Below are positions 12,853 through 24,010 of a stretch of DNA of 64,000 bases, one piece after another; within the stretch, counting starts at the first letter, position 1; every line of letters begins with the position of its first letter. The stretch covers positions 152,907 through 216,906 of the forward strand of contig RMBW01000051.1 of NCBI GenBank assembly GCA_004009845.1. The letters are read 5' to 3'. The translations under genes and the position numbers were made by a program. The DNA is from Davidsoniella eucalypti. Its lineage: Eukaryota > Ascomycota > Sordariomycetes > Microascales > Ceratocystidaceae. A model generated the notes under the pieces. That model was not told the origin of the DNA and searched no databases. It was given only the letters and a program-made list of their open reading frames with translations.

Positions 12853-14423
12853 GATGGACAGTAGAGTTCTGTGCTAGCGGGTGTTGTTTATGGTCGGAAT
12901 AGTATGAGGCTCTATGAAAGAGCAAAGGCGACAACGATAGGGCGATTGAAGCTGAGATGGGAACCGGATCTCAAAATGGGAAAGCCAGGTAAAGAGGGGC
13001 GCGTTTTGATAGGAGTAATGTAGTGGAAGTAGGTGGGAAAAAAGAGAGCGGGAGCGTCTGTGTCTAAGCTATCTAAGCGTCGTCTATCAGTCTGTCTGTC
13101 TCTGTATTTGGTCGGCGGGTTGGGTGGCGGACTGCAGGGAAGAGAAGAAGAAAAAGGGACTGAGTATCGATAGAACGACAGAGGGATGGAGGCGGAAAGA
13201 AAGAGGGCAAAAGCGTGAGAAAGGGAATAGAAGAGGAGAAGGGGCCTGTTTGCTGGGGCCTCTGGCTTAGCCTACTTTTTAGGCGGTCCAGCTGCATCTA
13301 CGCTATAAACAAGCCATGTTTTACGCTATAGCTCTTCGCTATAGCTATGCTACGCTGTTAAACTCTACTGTTGTTATAGTGGCATGGGCACCTGGACAAA
13401 ACTCCTTCACCGTCTTGTAGCTGCCAGTCAAAGAAACTAAGAAGAATAACCTTGACATGTTTAAATAAAAGCTAGGCTACGGAATTCTAAAGCGCAAAAG
13501 CGGGGCGTAGTTTATACTTTTTTTCTATAGTTTTTTAAAGAAAGGGCTAGATGCAAAAGTTCTATGGCAAGATAATGTGGAGCTACTGTAGCTTGTTTGA
13601 GTGCTTCAGTGTCTATTTTAGTGCTCAGTGCTCAATACAGCTGCACCTAAGGCAGTAGGGTGCATTGGGCCCCAACGCTGATGAAGCTTCAGAGGGCTGA
13701 TCTGATGTAGTCCTGTCACAAGTAAGTCTTCCCTTTTTCTTTTTGGTATTTTTTCTACCATTTCTAGCTAGGAATGGAGAGGCTAAATTCTGTTAACTAG
13801 CTGTGATAAAAGCTTATGCTTTAGCCATTGATGTGCCTGTCCTGTATTTGCTTTGATGACTCTCCTCCAAACACAAACTTGGATCTGAGCCCAAAGCCAA
13901 AACACGCTCTCCGCAGAAAGGAAGCTTGTTCGTTCTTTGCCAAACGAAGTAGTAAAGCTATTCCTGGTATTGTGCAGCCACTGTTTGGCGCCACGCACCA
14001 CCCCGCAGTATGTGGCGTCGTTTGAGTGTCTACTGTAGTGGGCTTTGCCCATTACACACGGTGCCAGCGAGGCAAAGTGCTCAACAAGACGTCGGATATG
14101 CTGAAGTGAGTTTTGGCTGGGAAGAAGGTCAAGATTAAGGGTTAGCGGCAAACAACAGTAAACAAGCCTGTGACTCAATCAATGCAGACTAAGGCCTACG
14201 AGACTGCCACTATCGACGATTATCCGACGATTATTAGCGACGACTAAGAACGCCGCTCCGTTGTTCCGTTGCAAGGGCCGTCTCGTTAGTTCAACCAAGA
14301 CTTTGGCAGCAAACGAAAACAGTAGTGGAAGAACAGACAAGAGAAACAGTCTTTTCTTTTCTTTTCTTCTCCTTCAAACCCTACCAACCCATCGACTATA
14401 GAGCATTGCCAACCAGTGCCGCC
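12853..14423. other. Divergent intergenic region between PP2A-A and FRS1
   Basis: Holds both promoters. Around 13310-13360 there is an imperfect reiteration of a CGCTATAGCT-like word. From 13783 to 14178 the minus strand is open for 131 codons but shows no domain I recognise and no homology clue; it may be a repeat relic or chance. The 60 bases before the FRS1 start are C/A/T-rich with a run of TTTTC units near 14350. Confidence 0.5.
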
Positions 14424-16383
14424 ATGCCCACCATCACCGTCGATAAGTACCAGCTCTTTGAGGCTCTGGGCCGCAAGTGTGTATAGCCGTGATCCCGACT
14501 CGATGCCTCTGTCAAAGCAACCCTAAGCAAAACAAAACAAACAAGCTAACTACCAGTGTCCCTCCACCCCGTAGGTTCACCAAGGACGAATTCGAGACCC
14601 TATGCTTCGACTACGGCATTGAGCTGGACGAAGACACCGAAGATGACCAGGACCGCCCGCTAGTGAACGGCAAGCCCGTGCCGCCCGAGCTCAAGATCGA
14701 GATGCCTGCCAACCGCTACGACCTGCTGTGTTTTGAGGGTATCGCCCGTAACCTCAACATTTTCCTCGGCCGCATCCCCACCCCGCAGTACCGCCTCGTC
14801 GAGCCGGCCGACGGAAAGATTGTTGAGCTGCGCGTACACGAGTCGACTGCCGCTGTGCGTCCGCTGCTGGCCGGTGCCATTCTCCGCAACATCAACTTCA
14901 CCCAGGCTGCCTACGACTCGTTCATTGCCCTGCAGGACAAGCTGCACCAGAACCTGGCGCGCCAGCGCACTCTTGTGTCTATCGGCACCCACGATCTGGA
15001 CACCATCGAGGGACCCTTTAGCTACGAGGCCCTCCCGCCCAAGGATATCAAGTTCACCCCGCTCAACCAGACCAAGGAGATGGACGGCGAGCAGCTCATG
15101 AAGCACTACGAGTCCGACCTACACCTGCGTCGCTACCTACCTATCATCCGCGATGCCCCGCGCTATCCCGTCATCTTCGACGCCAAGCGCCGGGTGTGCT
15201 CGTTGCCGCCCATTATCAACAGTGACCACAGCAAGATCTCCACCAAGACCCGCAACGTGCTAATCGAGATCACCGCCACCGACGCCACAAAGCTGGACAT
15301 CGTGTGCAACATCATAGTGGCCATGTTCTCCGAGCACTGCGCTGAGCCCTTCACCATCGAGCCCGTCAAGATCGTCTCTAAGCACAACGGCAAGACCCGC
15401 ATCACCCCCTCGCTCAAGGAGCGCCACATGAAGGTCGAGATCGATTACCTAAAGGGTCTCACTGGCCTGGACTTGTCTGTGCCAGAAATCACCAAGATGC
15501 TCAGCAAGATGTCGCTGACTGCTACCCCAGCCGTCGAGGCCAACATTCTCGATGTTGTCGCGCCAGTTACTCGTGCCGATGTCCTGCACCAGTGTGATGT
15601 CATGGAGGATCTTGCCATCGGCTACGGCTACAACAACCTGCCACGCATGGACCCCAACAAATCCGGCACTATCGGCGCACCCCAGCCCATCAACAAGCTT
15701 ACCGACATTGTCCGTCTAGACGCTGCCTTTGCCGGCTGGAACGAGGTCATGCCACTAACTTTATGCAGCCACGACGAGAGCTTTGCCTGGTTGAACCGTG
15801 TCGATGACGGTACCACCGCTGTGCGCATCGCCAACCCCAAGAGTGCCGAGTTCCAGGTCGTACGCACCTCGCTCATTCCCGGTATCCTTAAGACTATTCG
15901 CGAGAACAAAGGTCACGCCCTACCAATCAAGGTCTTCGAAGGCGCCGACGTCGTCTTCAAGGACCCAACTGCTGAACGCAAGGCTCGTAACGAGCGCCAC
16001 TTCTCCGCCGCTTGGTACGGCCGTACCTCAGGCTTCGAGCAGGTCCACGGTCTGCTCGATCGTCTATTGCAGATGCTGCGTGTGCCCTTCATTGCTAGCC
16101 CATCCGTCGCCGGCGATGGTTACTGGTTGCAGGAGATTGAACACCCGACTTTCCTCACTGGTCGTGCTGCTGCGGTCTTTGCTCGTTTCGAAGGCAGGGA
16201 GAGCCGCATTGGAGAGTTTGGCATTCTTCACCCTTATGTTCTAGACAAGTTTGACCTGAAGTAAGTCTTTTTACTCCGATAAAAAATTAAAAACATATAA
16301 AGAGTTCATTATCACTAACACATTTTTTTTCAAATAGATATCCCACGAGCACGCTGGAGATCAACCTAGAGGCTTTCCTATAG
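14424..16383 (+). CDS. FRS1: Cytosolic phenylalanyl-tRNA synthetase beta subunit
   Basis: Three exons, 14424-14476, 14575-16260 and 16338-16383, encode 594 residues; the usual fungal length is about 590. The first exon gives MPTITVDKYQLFEALGRK and the last ends YPTSTLEINLEAFL. The enzyme is the beta chain of the alpha2beta2 synthetase that charges tRNA-Phe. Visible parts are the N-terminal domain with DEFETLCFDYGIELDED, the B3/B4 editing-type domain (residues about 90-270, RYPVIFDAKRRVCSLPPIIN), the B5 domain (about 300-375, RHMKVEIDYLKGLTGLDLS) and the catalytic-like core with GRAAAVFARF and IGEFGILHPYVL near the end. Introns are 98 and 77 nt with CTAAC branch in the first. The gene is divergent from PP2A-A. 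The same window carries a tRNA-Phe gene 30 kb away, probably by chance. Confidence 0.96.
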
Positions 16384-16978
16384 TTGTCCATCCACGAGTT
16401 GATGTCCGATACAAAATGAATGAAAAAAAAAACCAATAGTGTATTAAAAAATGAACATGAAAACATATCTTGAAACTCAATCAAGTCACACATCATTCAC
16501 CGTAAAGTACTTCTTTATATGAAGGGCTAAAATGTTCGTACATAAGAATCATAACATTGAACTTTCCGTTTCTTCTAGAACCTTTCTAAAATATACATTA
16601 ATCAGTGGTTATAAAAAGAAGAAAGAGAAATTAAAAACTAGCTTTGGCGATGTTTATATATAGGGTTAGAAGTAGTAGAGAAGGGAGAAAAACAAGTGAG
16701 TTGTCGTGCTAAAATAAACGATGAAGAAATTGTACGGCTAAACAATTAAAACAAAACATCAAGAAGAGTATAAAAAGAGAAAAAATAAGGAAACCGCTGG
16801 TTTACAGTATGACATGCCAAATATTAAAACGACTGAATAAACGAAGAGAAAAAGGAAAAGAAGATAAAAAATAAGAAATGATAGAAAATTGTTGGAAGCA
16901 AAAAAAAGTGTTCCTTTGAGAAATTGAACTTCCAAATACTTCCACATGGACTAATGATACTAGTTTGCTGTTTTAAGC
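16384..16978. other. Convergent intergenic region after FRS1
   Basis: Strongly AT-rich, with many short A runs on the plus strand (16580-16920). It should contain the FRS1 3' UTR and the 3' end of the converging phosphatase transcript. No gene is seen. Confidence 0.6.
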
Positions 16979-17452
16979 TCACTTTGTACAACCATCCTTG
17001 TCCCGTTTAATTGGCCAAGCATTACGGAAATGCTCGCGAACGGTCTCGGAAAGCTTATCGAAAGCCTGAACCGCCTTTTCGCGAACCATGTCGCGTTTGC
17101 GGATGTGTTCTTGAGTGGGATCGTCTTGCGTCTCAGCTGCTTCAATTTGTTCAATGTTTGCCTCGTTCGAACTGAGAACCTGCGTGTGCGCGTTGTGGTT
17201 TGGCTGAACTAGATGGGGCTCGCTTGTAGCATTCACGACTTGCTCTGAATGGCTTTGCGGACATTGTTGTGGCTGAGATTGAGATGAGCTCTGTTCTAGC
17301 ACCGGTTCAATTCCATTTATCGCTATGTCTTGGGTGCTTTCCACTACTATGGCCGAGTCAAAGTCAAGCTCTTCGTCCCGAGTAGTAGGCCGTGACGTCG
17401 ATTCAACATGCTTCCACAAGCATGGGGAGCGGTATCCTTGGCTTACGACGCT
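16979..17452 (-). other. In-frame open extension downstream of the myotubularin TAG
   Basis: After the TAG at 17455-17453 the same frame stays open for 157 codons to a stop at 16981-16979. The extension begins SVVSQGYRSPCLWKHVEST and ends with a charged segment that includes DKLSETVREHFRNAWPIKRD; between them it is Gln/Ser/Glu-rich. It looks protein-like rather than random. It could be a C-terminal tail of the phosphatase reached by stop-codon loss, mRNA editing, readthrough or an unrecognised short intron, or it could be a nonsense-truncated remnant. I found no good splice pair that removes the TAG in phase. Confidence 0.5.
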
Positions 17453-20017
17453 CTACATCATTTCCTGCATCTCCTCATCTACCTTGACCTTGACCGGTAC
17501 AGGCGTCGTCGCCGGACGACTGAAAGAAGTCAATACGTCTTTGCTAAAGCCAATATTCGAGATTCCGTCCCGCAACGTCGCCAGCGCTCCATCTTCAAGA
17601 GTCACACTTGTGACCGTCTTTTGCTTGCCATTAGATATGTCTGGTGTCAACATGGCATGCACAGATCCTGCTGGCGAGATATCTTGTGAAACAGCAGCAG
17701 ATCGACTTGTGCCCATCTCGGCGATAACGCCAGGATCACTGACAGATTGTGACAGCGGTGGGGGCAACTTGCCATTTTGGCTGTTAGACCGCTGCTGACG
17801 TGCAGATAGAAACTCGGAGTGGTCCCCAAGTGGGTTTGTGGTTTGGCTTTCCGGAGCCTCGGGGGTTTCTGGGCCTTCGTCCGCAGCATAGGCCTCCACA
17901 CCTAAAGGGAAATGCGTAGTCTTGATATCTAGATAAGCGTTCATTTCGTCGTCACTGCGGTTGAAGCATTGGTACCACCAACGGATGTTTTTAAGATCGG
18001 GGAAAATTAAACGTTCTTTTCCTGGGACGCGATCGTCAATCTCAGGATCGTAGTCGGGGTTCGTGAACTCCTGTTGGCGAGACAAGAAATAACTCCAGAC
18101 GGAAACAGTCTTTTCTTTAGCCTTGGCGTCGTGCCGCTGCTTCTCGGAGTTAAACAAAAAGGTTCCATATTGGCAAGAGTAAAGGTGGTAAAGAAGTCGG
18201 CGAAGGAAGCGCTCGTTGAATTGAAAACGCCTTGGGTGGTGCCTGATCAGTTGGTAAACACAGTCTAGGAACTGATGGAAGACTGGGCTGATCATTTTCA
18301 AGTCTGTGGCCTCTTCCACAGGTGCTCTGTTAGAGACAGTCTCCGACAAACCATCGGCATCACCATCATCGCCGCCCTTCTGCAACAAACGTCTAGCATT
18401 TCCCATAAGACTGTAGAAAGCGTCAGATGCCGCGGTATCTGGGTCACCAGGGTTAATGGTGGTGCCAGCAAGTGCGTCCTTCTGAACAGTGAACCAATTC
18501 TCATGGTTGAGATGCCCAGAGCGCAGGCGGAACATATGTCCAAAGGAGAGCCAGTCCTTTTCAATTAAGACGATGAAACCCTTGATAGTGCGGTAGTATG
18601 GATCCAACATGATTTCCGACAAAGCACAAAGTTGACTAGTCCGATCCCAACCATCCGAGCAGTGAATGAGAGCATGTGAGTGGCCAACGCCGACACGATG
18701 GGCAATGGTTTCGGCACCAGCAAGAACCGAATGCGTGTGTTTTAGCCATGAACTGCCCTGGAGAAGTTCTTGACTTGGGGGCATGCCAGATACATCAGCA
18801 TCCTTGATGGCATCAACGACCTTTTGAAGGGAGGCTCGCATGACATGGATATTTCCGATGTACAAAAACACTTTTTCCGTGTGTTTGTAATTGTCCATTG
18901 TTTCGGATCCAAAGCCCTGTACTTGATTCACCATGGCGTTGATGGTTGGGCGGGCATCTACAATAAGATTCTTCTGTTGAGCCCCGTATATCAGTCGTTT
19001 CCCGGTCTTCTCATCGTACATAGTCTGAGTGGGTTCTGCTTCATTCACACTGCCTTCTTCTCCGGGTGTACCCGGCGAGTTGCCGGATGAGCTGGGAGTA
19101 ACATCATTGGGAGTACTTGATATCTCAAGGAAGCCACTTTGAGATGCGGATAGCTCTGTGTTTTCAGTGTGTTCTGCTGTGCGTGGGTTGTCTTCTGTGG
19201 GCGTTCGTGGCGTATTAGAGTTGAAAGCAGCAGATACAAGCCTCTCGTCTTGGATGTTGGTCTTGCGCAGGATGCCAGATCGTGGCTGCGAACTGCGCAT
19301 GATGGTACAGAGGTTGACAGGATGTAGGTATGTCAAGACCGGTATGCGGTTGCGTGAACGAAAGTCTTTCGCATACTTGAGAGTGTTATCTGAAATTGAC
19401 GATGGTACAGCAAGAAGGGAGGGGTATGTGTCGCAAAACGAGTAGTCTTTGTTGATAGTCGAGATGCGCCAACCCTTATCAACAGCCTTTTCATTGATGC
19501 CCTGGCGCAAAAACTCGGCTCGCGCATCATACACCTGCCAGCCATCAATTCCCCGTTCCGACTTAAGCGGGCGATAGTGAAAGGCATAGAGGCTGTCTAT
19601 AGACCTGAGCTTACACGCTCTCATTCGAATGAAGTCATACGCCTCCTTGGCACACAGATCGTCGGGAAAGGCAAACATGACGTAGACAAAGTCACGGCAT
19701 CTTAGACGTATCGACGAAAGATTGCTGGACTTGGGGGGCGTGGGCCGAAAGATACATTGTGAGATCATGGGGTATGTGATCCATGACTCCCGGATCTTTG
19801 CGGGCCCGGACGGCTCACCATCTCTAGGCTCGGGCTGGGGCGCCGGAGCGCTGAAGATAATGTGAAAATCAGCAAGCCTCAACGTGCCCATCGAGGGCCG
19901 GCCACTACTAATGCCTTGGACGTTTTCGATAACCTATTGTAAGATACGGGAGCGGTGAGAAAACAACATCCAAACAGATTACAAGGAGCTCTCAGGAGAT
20001 ACCTTTCGAACTTCCAT
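17453..20017 (-). CDS. YMR1: Myotubularin-type phosphoinositide 3-phosphatase
   Basis: Two exons, 20017-20003 (MEVRK) and 19933-17453, give 831 residues; the 69-nt intron has GTATCT donor and ATAG acceptor. The N-terminal about 150 residues match a PH-GRAM region (GTLRLADFHIIF). The phosphatase domain contains the catalytic P-loop HCSDGWDRTSQL near residue 430, a CX5R signature with the two Asp residues typical of active myotubularins, and downstream KGFIVLIEKDWLSFGHMF and RSGHL. The family removes the 3-phosphate from PI3P and PI(3,5)P2 on endosomal and vacuolar membranes. An insertion of roughly 100 Ser/Thr/Glu-rich residues (about 230-320) interrupts the core. The C-terminus is Ser/Pro-rich and ends EEMQEMM. 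The downstream frame continues open (see the adjacent entry). The gene is divergent from RPS3 with 942 bp between starts. Confidence 0.92.
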
Positions 20018-20959
20018 GGTGCGCTAACTGTCGGTAGATCACAGGACAAGGAAGAAATCGCACGGCGACACAAAGGCACGGAGCATACAACGCTAGGCGT
20101 ATAAGATGGATTGAAAGAACCAGTACAAAGAAGAGAGATGCAGCACGGGCTATAACAGAGCCATGAAGTTGTTGGGAATGCAATCGTTGAACAAAGCGAG
20201 GGTCAACTAGGGCGGTAGGTACTATTCAGGTCGGCAGAATAAAGAGAAAAAATAGATACTACGAGGAAAGGGGGTTTGAGGCCAGGGGTGAAGAAGGTTC
20301 AGATTCAACAGCCAAGAGGATAACACTATCTGTTGTTGATGCTGACGATGTTGTTTGTTAATGTTTATGGCTTTTCAATAGGCCGATAGGAATCTAGATT
20401 AAGCTTCACGGCTCGTGGGGCAATTGTAGCCTTACTAGTTGAATTGCCTTGCTTAAGCTACTAATAAGTCGTTGTTGCCAATGACGTGGGCTATCACAAT
20501 GTACAAAACAGTTCAGCAGACCACTGAAAATAAGCGGGGCCTGCTGCGACCTGCTGCAAGGCGGTCGCTCAGTTGTCCATCACGTGGGACGCAGTTAAAG
20601 TATTCTTTCAACATTCTGATCTTATCGCTGACCAGGGGCCAACAAAAACGGCAGCTTAGGGCTTACTGTACGTAACGTACCCCGCCAGCTTCTTTTTTGG
20701 CTTGTGATGAACATTCGCTGAGGTGGGCTGACGCCACACCCACATACGCCACATGTGCCCCACGCCAATTGGACTAATCAGCTTTAGGGCTATGAGAATC
20801 CACCAAATACACACAACCAGAAAGTTTGTCGCAAATTGTGGATAGGCGATTCCTGGCAGAGTTGAGTGCTGTTGTTTGTACGTCTACCGATTTCCTCTCC
20901 CACGATAATCGCCAATTCCCTCGTCAGTATCGTCGATCGACCATATCATCACAATCAAA
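20018..20959. other. Divergent promoter region, myotubularin and RPS3
   Basis: 942 bp between two start codons pointing away from each other. The ribosomal protein side has a CACGTG-like word at 20581-20586 and C/T/A-mixed sequence without a clear TATA box. I see no coding sequence. Confidence 0.5.
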
Positions 20960-22119
20960 ATGGCTTCTATTGCTGGTGCCCAGATGTGAGTTGCAATCAC
21001 CAACATCCTCGGGCCTTGTGTCCTGCCAATCGGGGCTGTCGAACGAAGCGCGCATCGTCAAATATTGAAGAACCAGCGGAAATCTCGATTAAGAAAAAAT
21101 ATCACCCAGCCATAATCGACGAAATAATGCATAAAACTCAACAACGACAACCAACAATAAACCACATGTTTCACGAACCCAACCATATAAACACCATTAT
21201 CCAGCACATATCATTCAACAAAAACAATAACCAGCACTCGAGATTAGACCATGCTTCAATTCTACGACAAACCCCAATCGACACCTGACAGACTCATATA
21301 GATTCAAAACGAGACAATATTCACTAACCTTGGCTTTTCTTTATTTACAGCTCCAAGCGGAGAAAGTTCGTCGCTGATGGTGTCTTCTACGCCGAGCTGA
21401 ACGAGTTCTTCCAGCGCGAGCTGGCCGAGGAAGGTTACTCCGGTGTTGAGGTCCGCGTCACCCCCACCGTCACCGACATCATCATCCGTGCCACCCACAC
21501 CCAGGAGGTTCTCGGTGAGCAGGGTCGCCGCATCCGCGAGCTCACTTCCCTGATCCAGAAGCGCTTCAAGTTCCCCGAGAACTCCGTTTCTCTGTACGCC
21601 GCCAAGGTCCAGAACCGTGGTCTGTCCGCCGTCGCTCAGTGCGAGTCTCTGCGCTACAAGCTTCTCAACGGTCTGGCCGTCCGCCGTGCCTGCTACGGTG
21701 TCCTGCGCTTCATCATGGAGTCTGGCGCCAAGGGTTGCGAGGTTGTTGTTTCCGGCAAGCTCCGTGCTGCCCGTGCCAAGTCTATGAAGTTCACCGATGG
21801 TTTCATGATCCACTCCGGTCAGCCCGCCCGCGAGTTCATTGACACTGCCACCCGCCACGTCCTGCTGCGCCAGGGTGTTCTAGGTATCAAGGTCAAGATC
21901 ATGCGTGGTGCTGACCCCGATGCCAAGTCTGGTCCTCAGAAGGCTCTGCCTGACGCTGTTACCATCATCGAGCCCAAGGAGGAGCAGCCCGTTGTCCAGC
22001 CCGTCAGCCAGGACTACGGTGCCAAGGCCGCCGCTGCTGCTGCTGCTGCCGCCGCCGTCGCTGAGGCCCAGGCTCAGGAGGAGGTCGCTCAGGAGGAGGT
22101 TGCTGCTGCCGAGCAATAG
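20960..22119 (+). CDS. RPS3: 40S ribosomal protein S3 (uS3)
   Basis: Two exons, 20960-20985 and 21351-22119, encode 264 residues. Exon 1 gives MASIAGAQI and exon 2 continues SKRRKFVADGVFYAELNEF. The 365-nt intron after codon 8 is long, as is common in fungal ribosomal protein genes. Residues about 20-95 form the KH type-2 domain (VEVRVTPTVTDIIIRATHTQ), and the S3 C-terminal domain includes GLAVRRACYGVLRFIMESGA and KFTDGFMIHSGQP. The protein sits at the mRNA entry of the small subunit. The tail from residue about 215 is Glu/Gln-rich with a run of about 11 Ala, a little longer than in yeast (240 residues). Codon use in exon 2 is strongly C-ending, as expected for a highly expressed gene. Confidence 0.98.
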
Positions 22120-24010
22120 AGTGGCTCTGGCTCTCAGGGCTCTCTGCGCCTGGGTTTTTCCAACCATGTCAATGTTGAAGCCCAGGGCCCAGTGCTGATG
22201 AACGGCCACGGAACTCCCCGGGCCGAGTCGCCTACACTAGGCACCACACTATAGAGGAAAGGAAAGGGAAAGTGGGATAGGGGAAATAAAACAAACGGGT
22301 TGGGGATTTTTTTTACTATGCACTTTTTGTTTTGTTGTTGTTGTCATACATACACATTCACGCACACAAGCAAACCTCCATTCCTTTGAAACATTTAGCG
22401 ACTTGGAAGATTTAAAAAAAAAACAAGAGGGCGTTTGGAAAGAAGGGTTATGTTATTGTTATTTTGTTTTTCCTTGCCCTTTCATGTTTTCCATTCTGCT
22501 TTTTCTTTATGTCGAGGTCACACGACAAACATCTTTCATTTCTGCTAAATGCTTCTTCTTTACGAATTTGCTAACGATTTTTTTTCTTCTTATTTCTTTT
22601 CTATCCAAATGTTCGAAAAATATCCTATACACAGGATGAACGAATTCCTCTTTTCTCTCCCTCTCTGAGATCCCCTTTGATTGAAAATCTCCCGTTTTTT
22701 TTGTTTTATTATTTTTCTTTCTTCCTTTTTTTCTTTCCTTTCCCTCTTCTCATCCGAAAAAAAAGGATACACAGTTCTATAGTTGGTAGCAGAGAAAAAA
22801 AAGGCTTAATACCCAAGGCAAAAAAAGAGTTAACAATTTAAAAAAAAAATCATAATACTTGATACCATGGCATGTGAATAATTGTCTTAAGTTAGCTCAT
22901 GTGAAGATTGAATATTGACATTCAATATTCAATTAAGATTCAGTATATTGATAAGAAAACATGTCACGGAGTTTTCGGTGTCTTAAGACTTTGATTTGTT
23001 TCAGAGACACTTTTACTCATAAAAGGCTATTGTGCGTATGATTATTTTAGTGTATTAAAATACATATAGGTTTCATACCAATCTTCATAGGCTACTATTA
23101 ATTTATATTTAATTAGGGTTGTCAACAGAAACTCTGGTGCATTTGACTCTTGGGTCAAATTGGAGATAATAATATTATTGACACAACCATTGATATATGT
23201 ATTAAATTTGAGTTGACAAAAGAAAAGAGATCAATTGTGAAAAAAAGAAACAGAAAGGGATACATCATCCCAGGTCGATATATCATAAACAATATCCTTG
23301 AATGTCCATCGATTCCGCCTCCATGAACGACAAACCAAGACCAAAAAAAACAAAAGATGAACACCGATATCAAGAAAGGAAACCTAAAAACAGAAGTGAA
23401 AACAAACAAACAAAAGGACCAATACCATATCTTCCAGTTAGATTATATAATTCATCATTATCGTCACATAAGAAGCGAATAAATTGGGGGATAAGGAGCG
23501 TCTTGGATCGAGATAGTTTGTTTTTCTGCCCTCGAACATAACAAGAGATAAGTTAGAACCAAAGGTGAACAGAAAAAGGGAGAAAAAAGGGAGAAAAAGT
23601 AAGATTCTGGAACTAGAGAGCCCTATAAGGCAAAATTTGAGTCCAGCTGGCGCGTGGGTGGCGAATGATACCATTAACATAAAACCTTAAGAATAGGGAG
23701 ATGACGTATGAGGGAGGGAGTTGTACATGAGAATGAATAAAAGACAAGCAAGATCCGTACAGGCATCAAGAAAGAGAGAAAAGAACGAACAAAATAAAAC
23801 GAAGCAAGACGTGAATGACAATAGAAGTGGCTGTTGAGCTGTAATGGTAATGCCTGGTACGGAGAATGAGGAGAAGAAGAAAAGATAAATGCAACAAGTA
23901 TATAGAGAAATACAGAGAGAGAAAAGAAAGAGAAAAAATAAATTAAAGCACGAAGAGAGAGAGAACCTATTTTGGTATAACAAAGTCTTCAATCTCCTAT
24001 TCCACCGACA
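22120..24010. other. Convergent AT-rich intergenic region, RPS3 to NIPA-like
   Basis: 1.9 kb between converging genes. It carries the RPS3 3' UTR (C/T-rich to about 22770), an AT-rich middle with a perfect 12-bp hairpin at 22907-22933, and a purine-rich plus strand from 23550 to 23990 that is the 3' UTR side of the minus-strand transporter. Open frames here are short and biased in composition; none looks like a gene. Confidence 0.6.
22907..22933. repeat. Perfect inverted repeat, 12-bp arms
   Basis: ATTGAATATTGA and its exact reverse complement are separated by three bases. It could fold as a hairpin in either transcript of the convergent pair, but it is pure AT apart from one G:C pair per repeat unit and may be chance in AT-rich DNA. 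Confidence 0.6.

Noticed and set aside
13783..14178. 131-codon minus-strand frame between PP2A-A and FRS1 as a gene
   Set aside because: No recognisable domain, lies in a promoter region of two genes, and looks like repeat or chance sequence; mentioned only in the intergenic note.
14660..15106. Antisense frame of about 148 codons opposite FRS1
   Set aside because: Caused by C-ending codon bias of the real gene; no domain and no promoter.
17411..17456. A 46-nt intron removing the TAG of the myotubularin gene
   Set aside because: The length is not a multiple of three, the donor GTAGAG is poor and there is no branch site; it would not join the open frames in phase.
21304..21858. Antisense frame of 184 codons opposite RPS3
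   Set aside because: The S3 protein on the other strand is unmistakable; the antisense frame is a codon-bias shadow.
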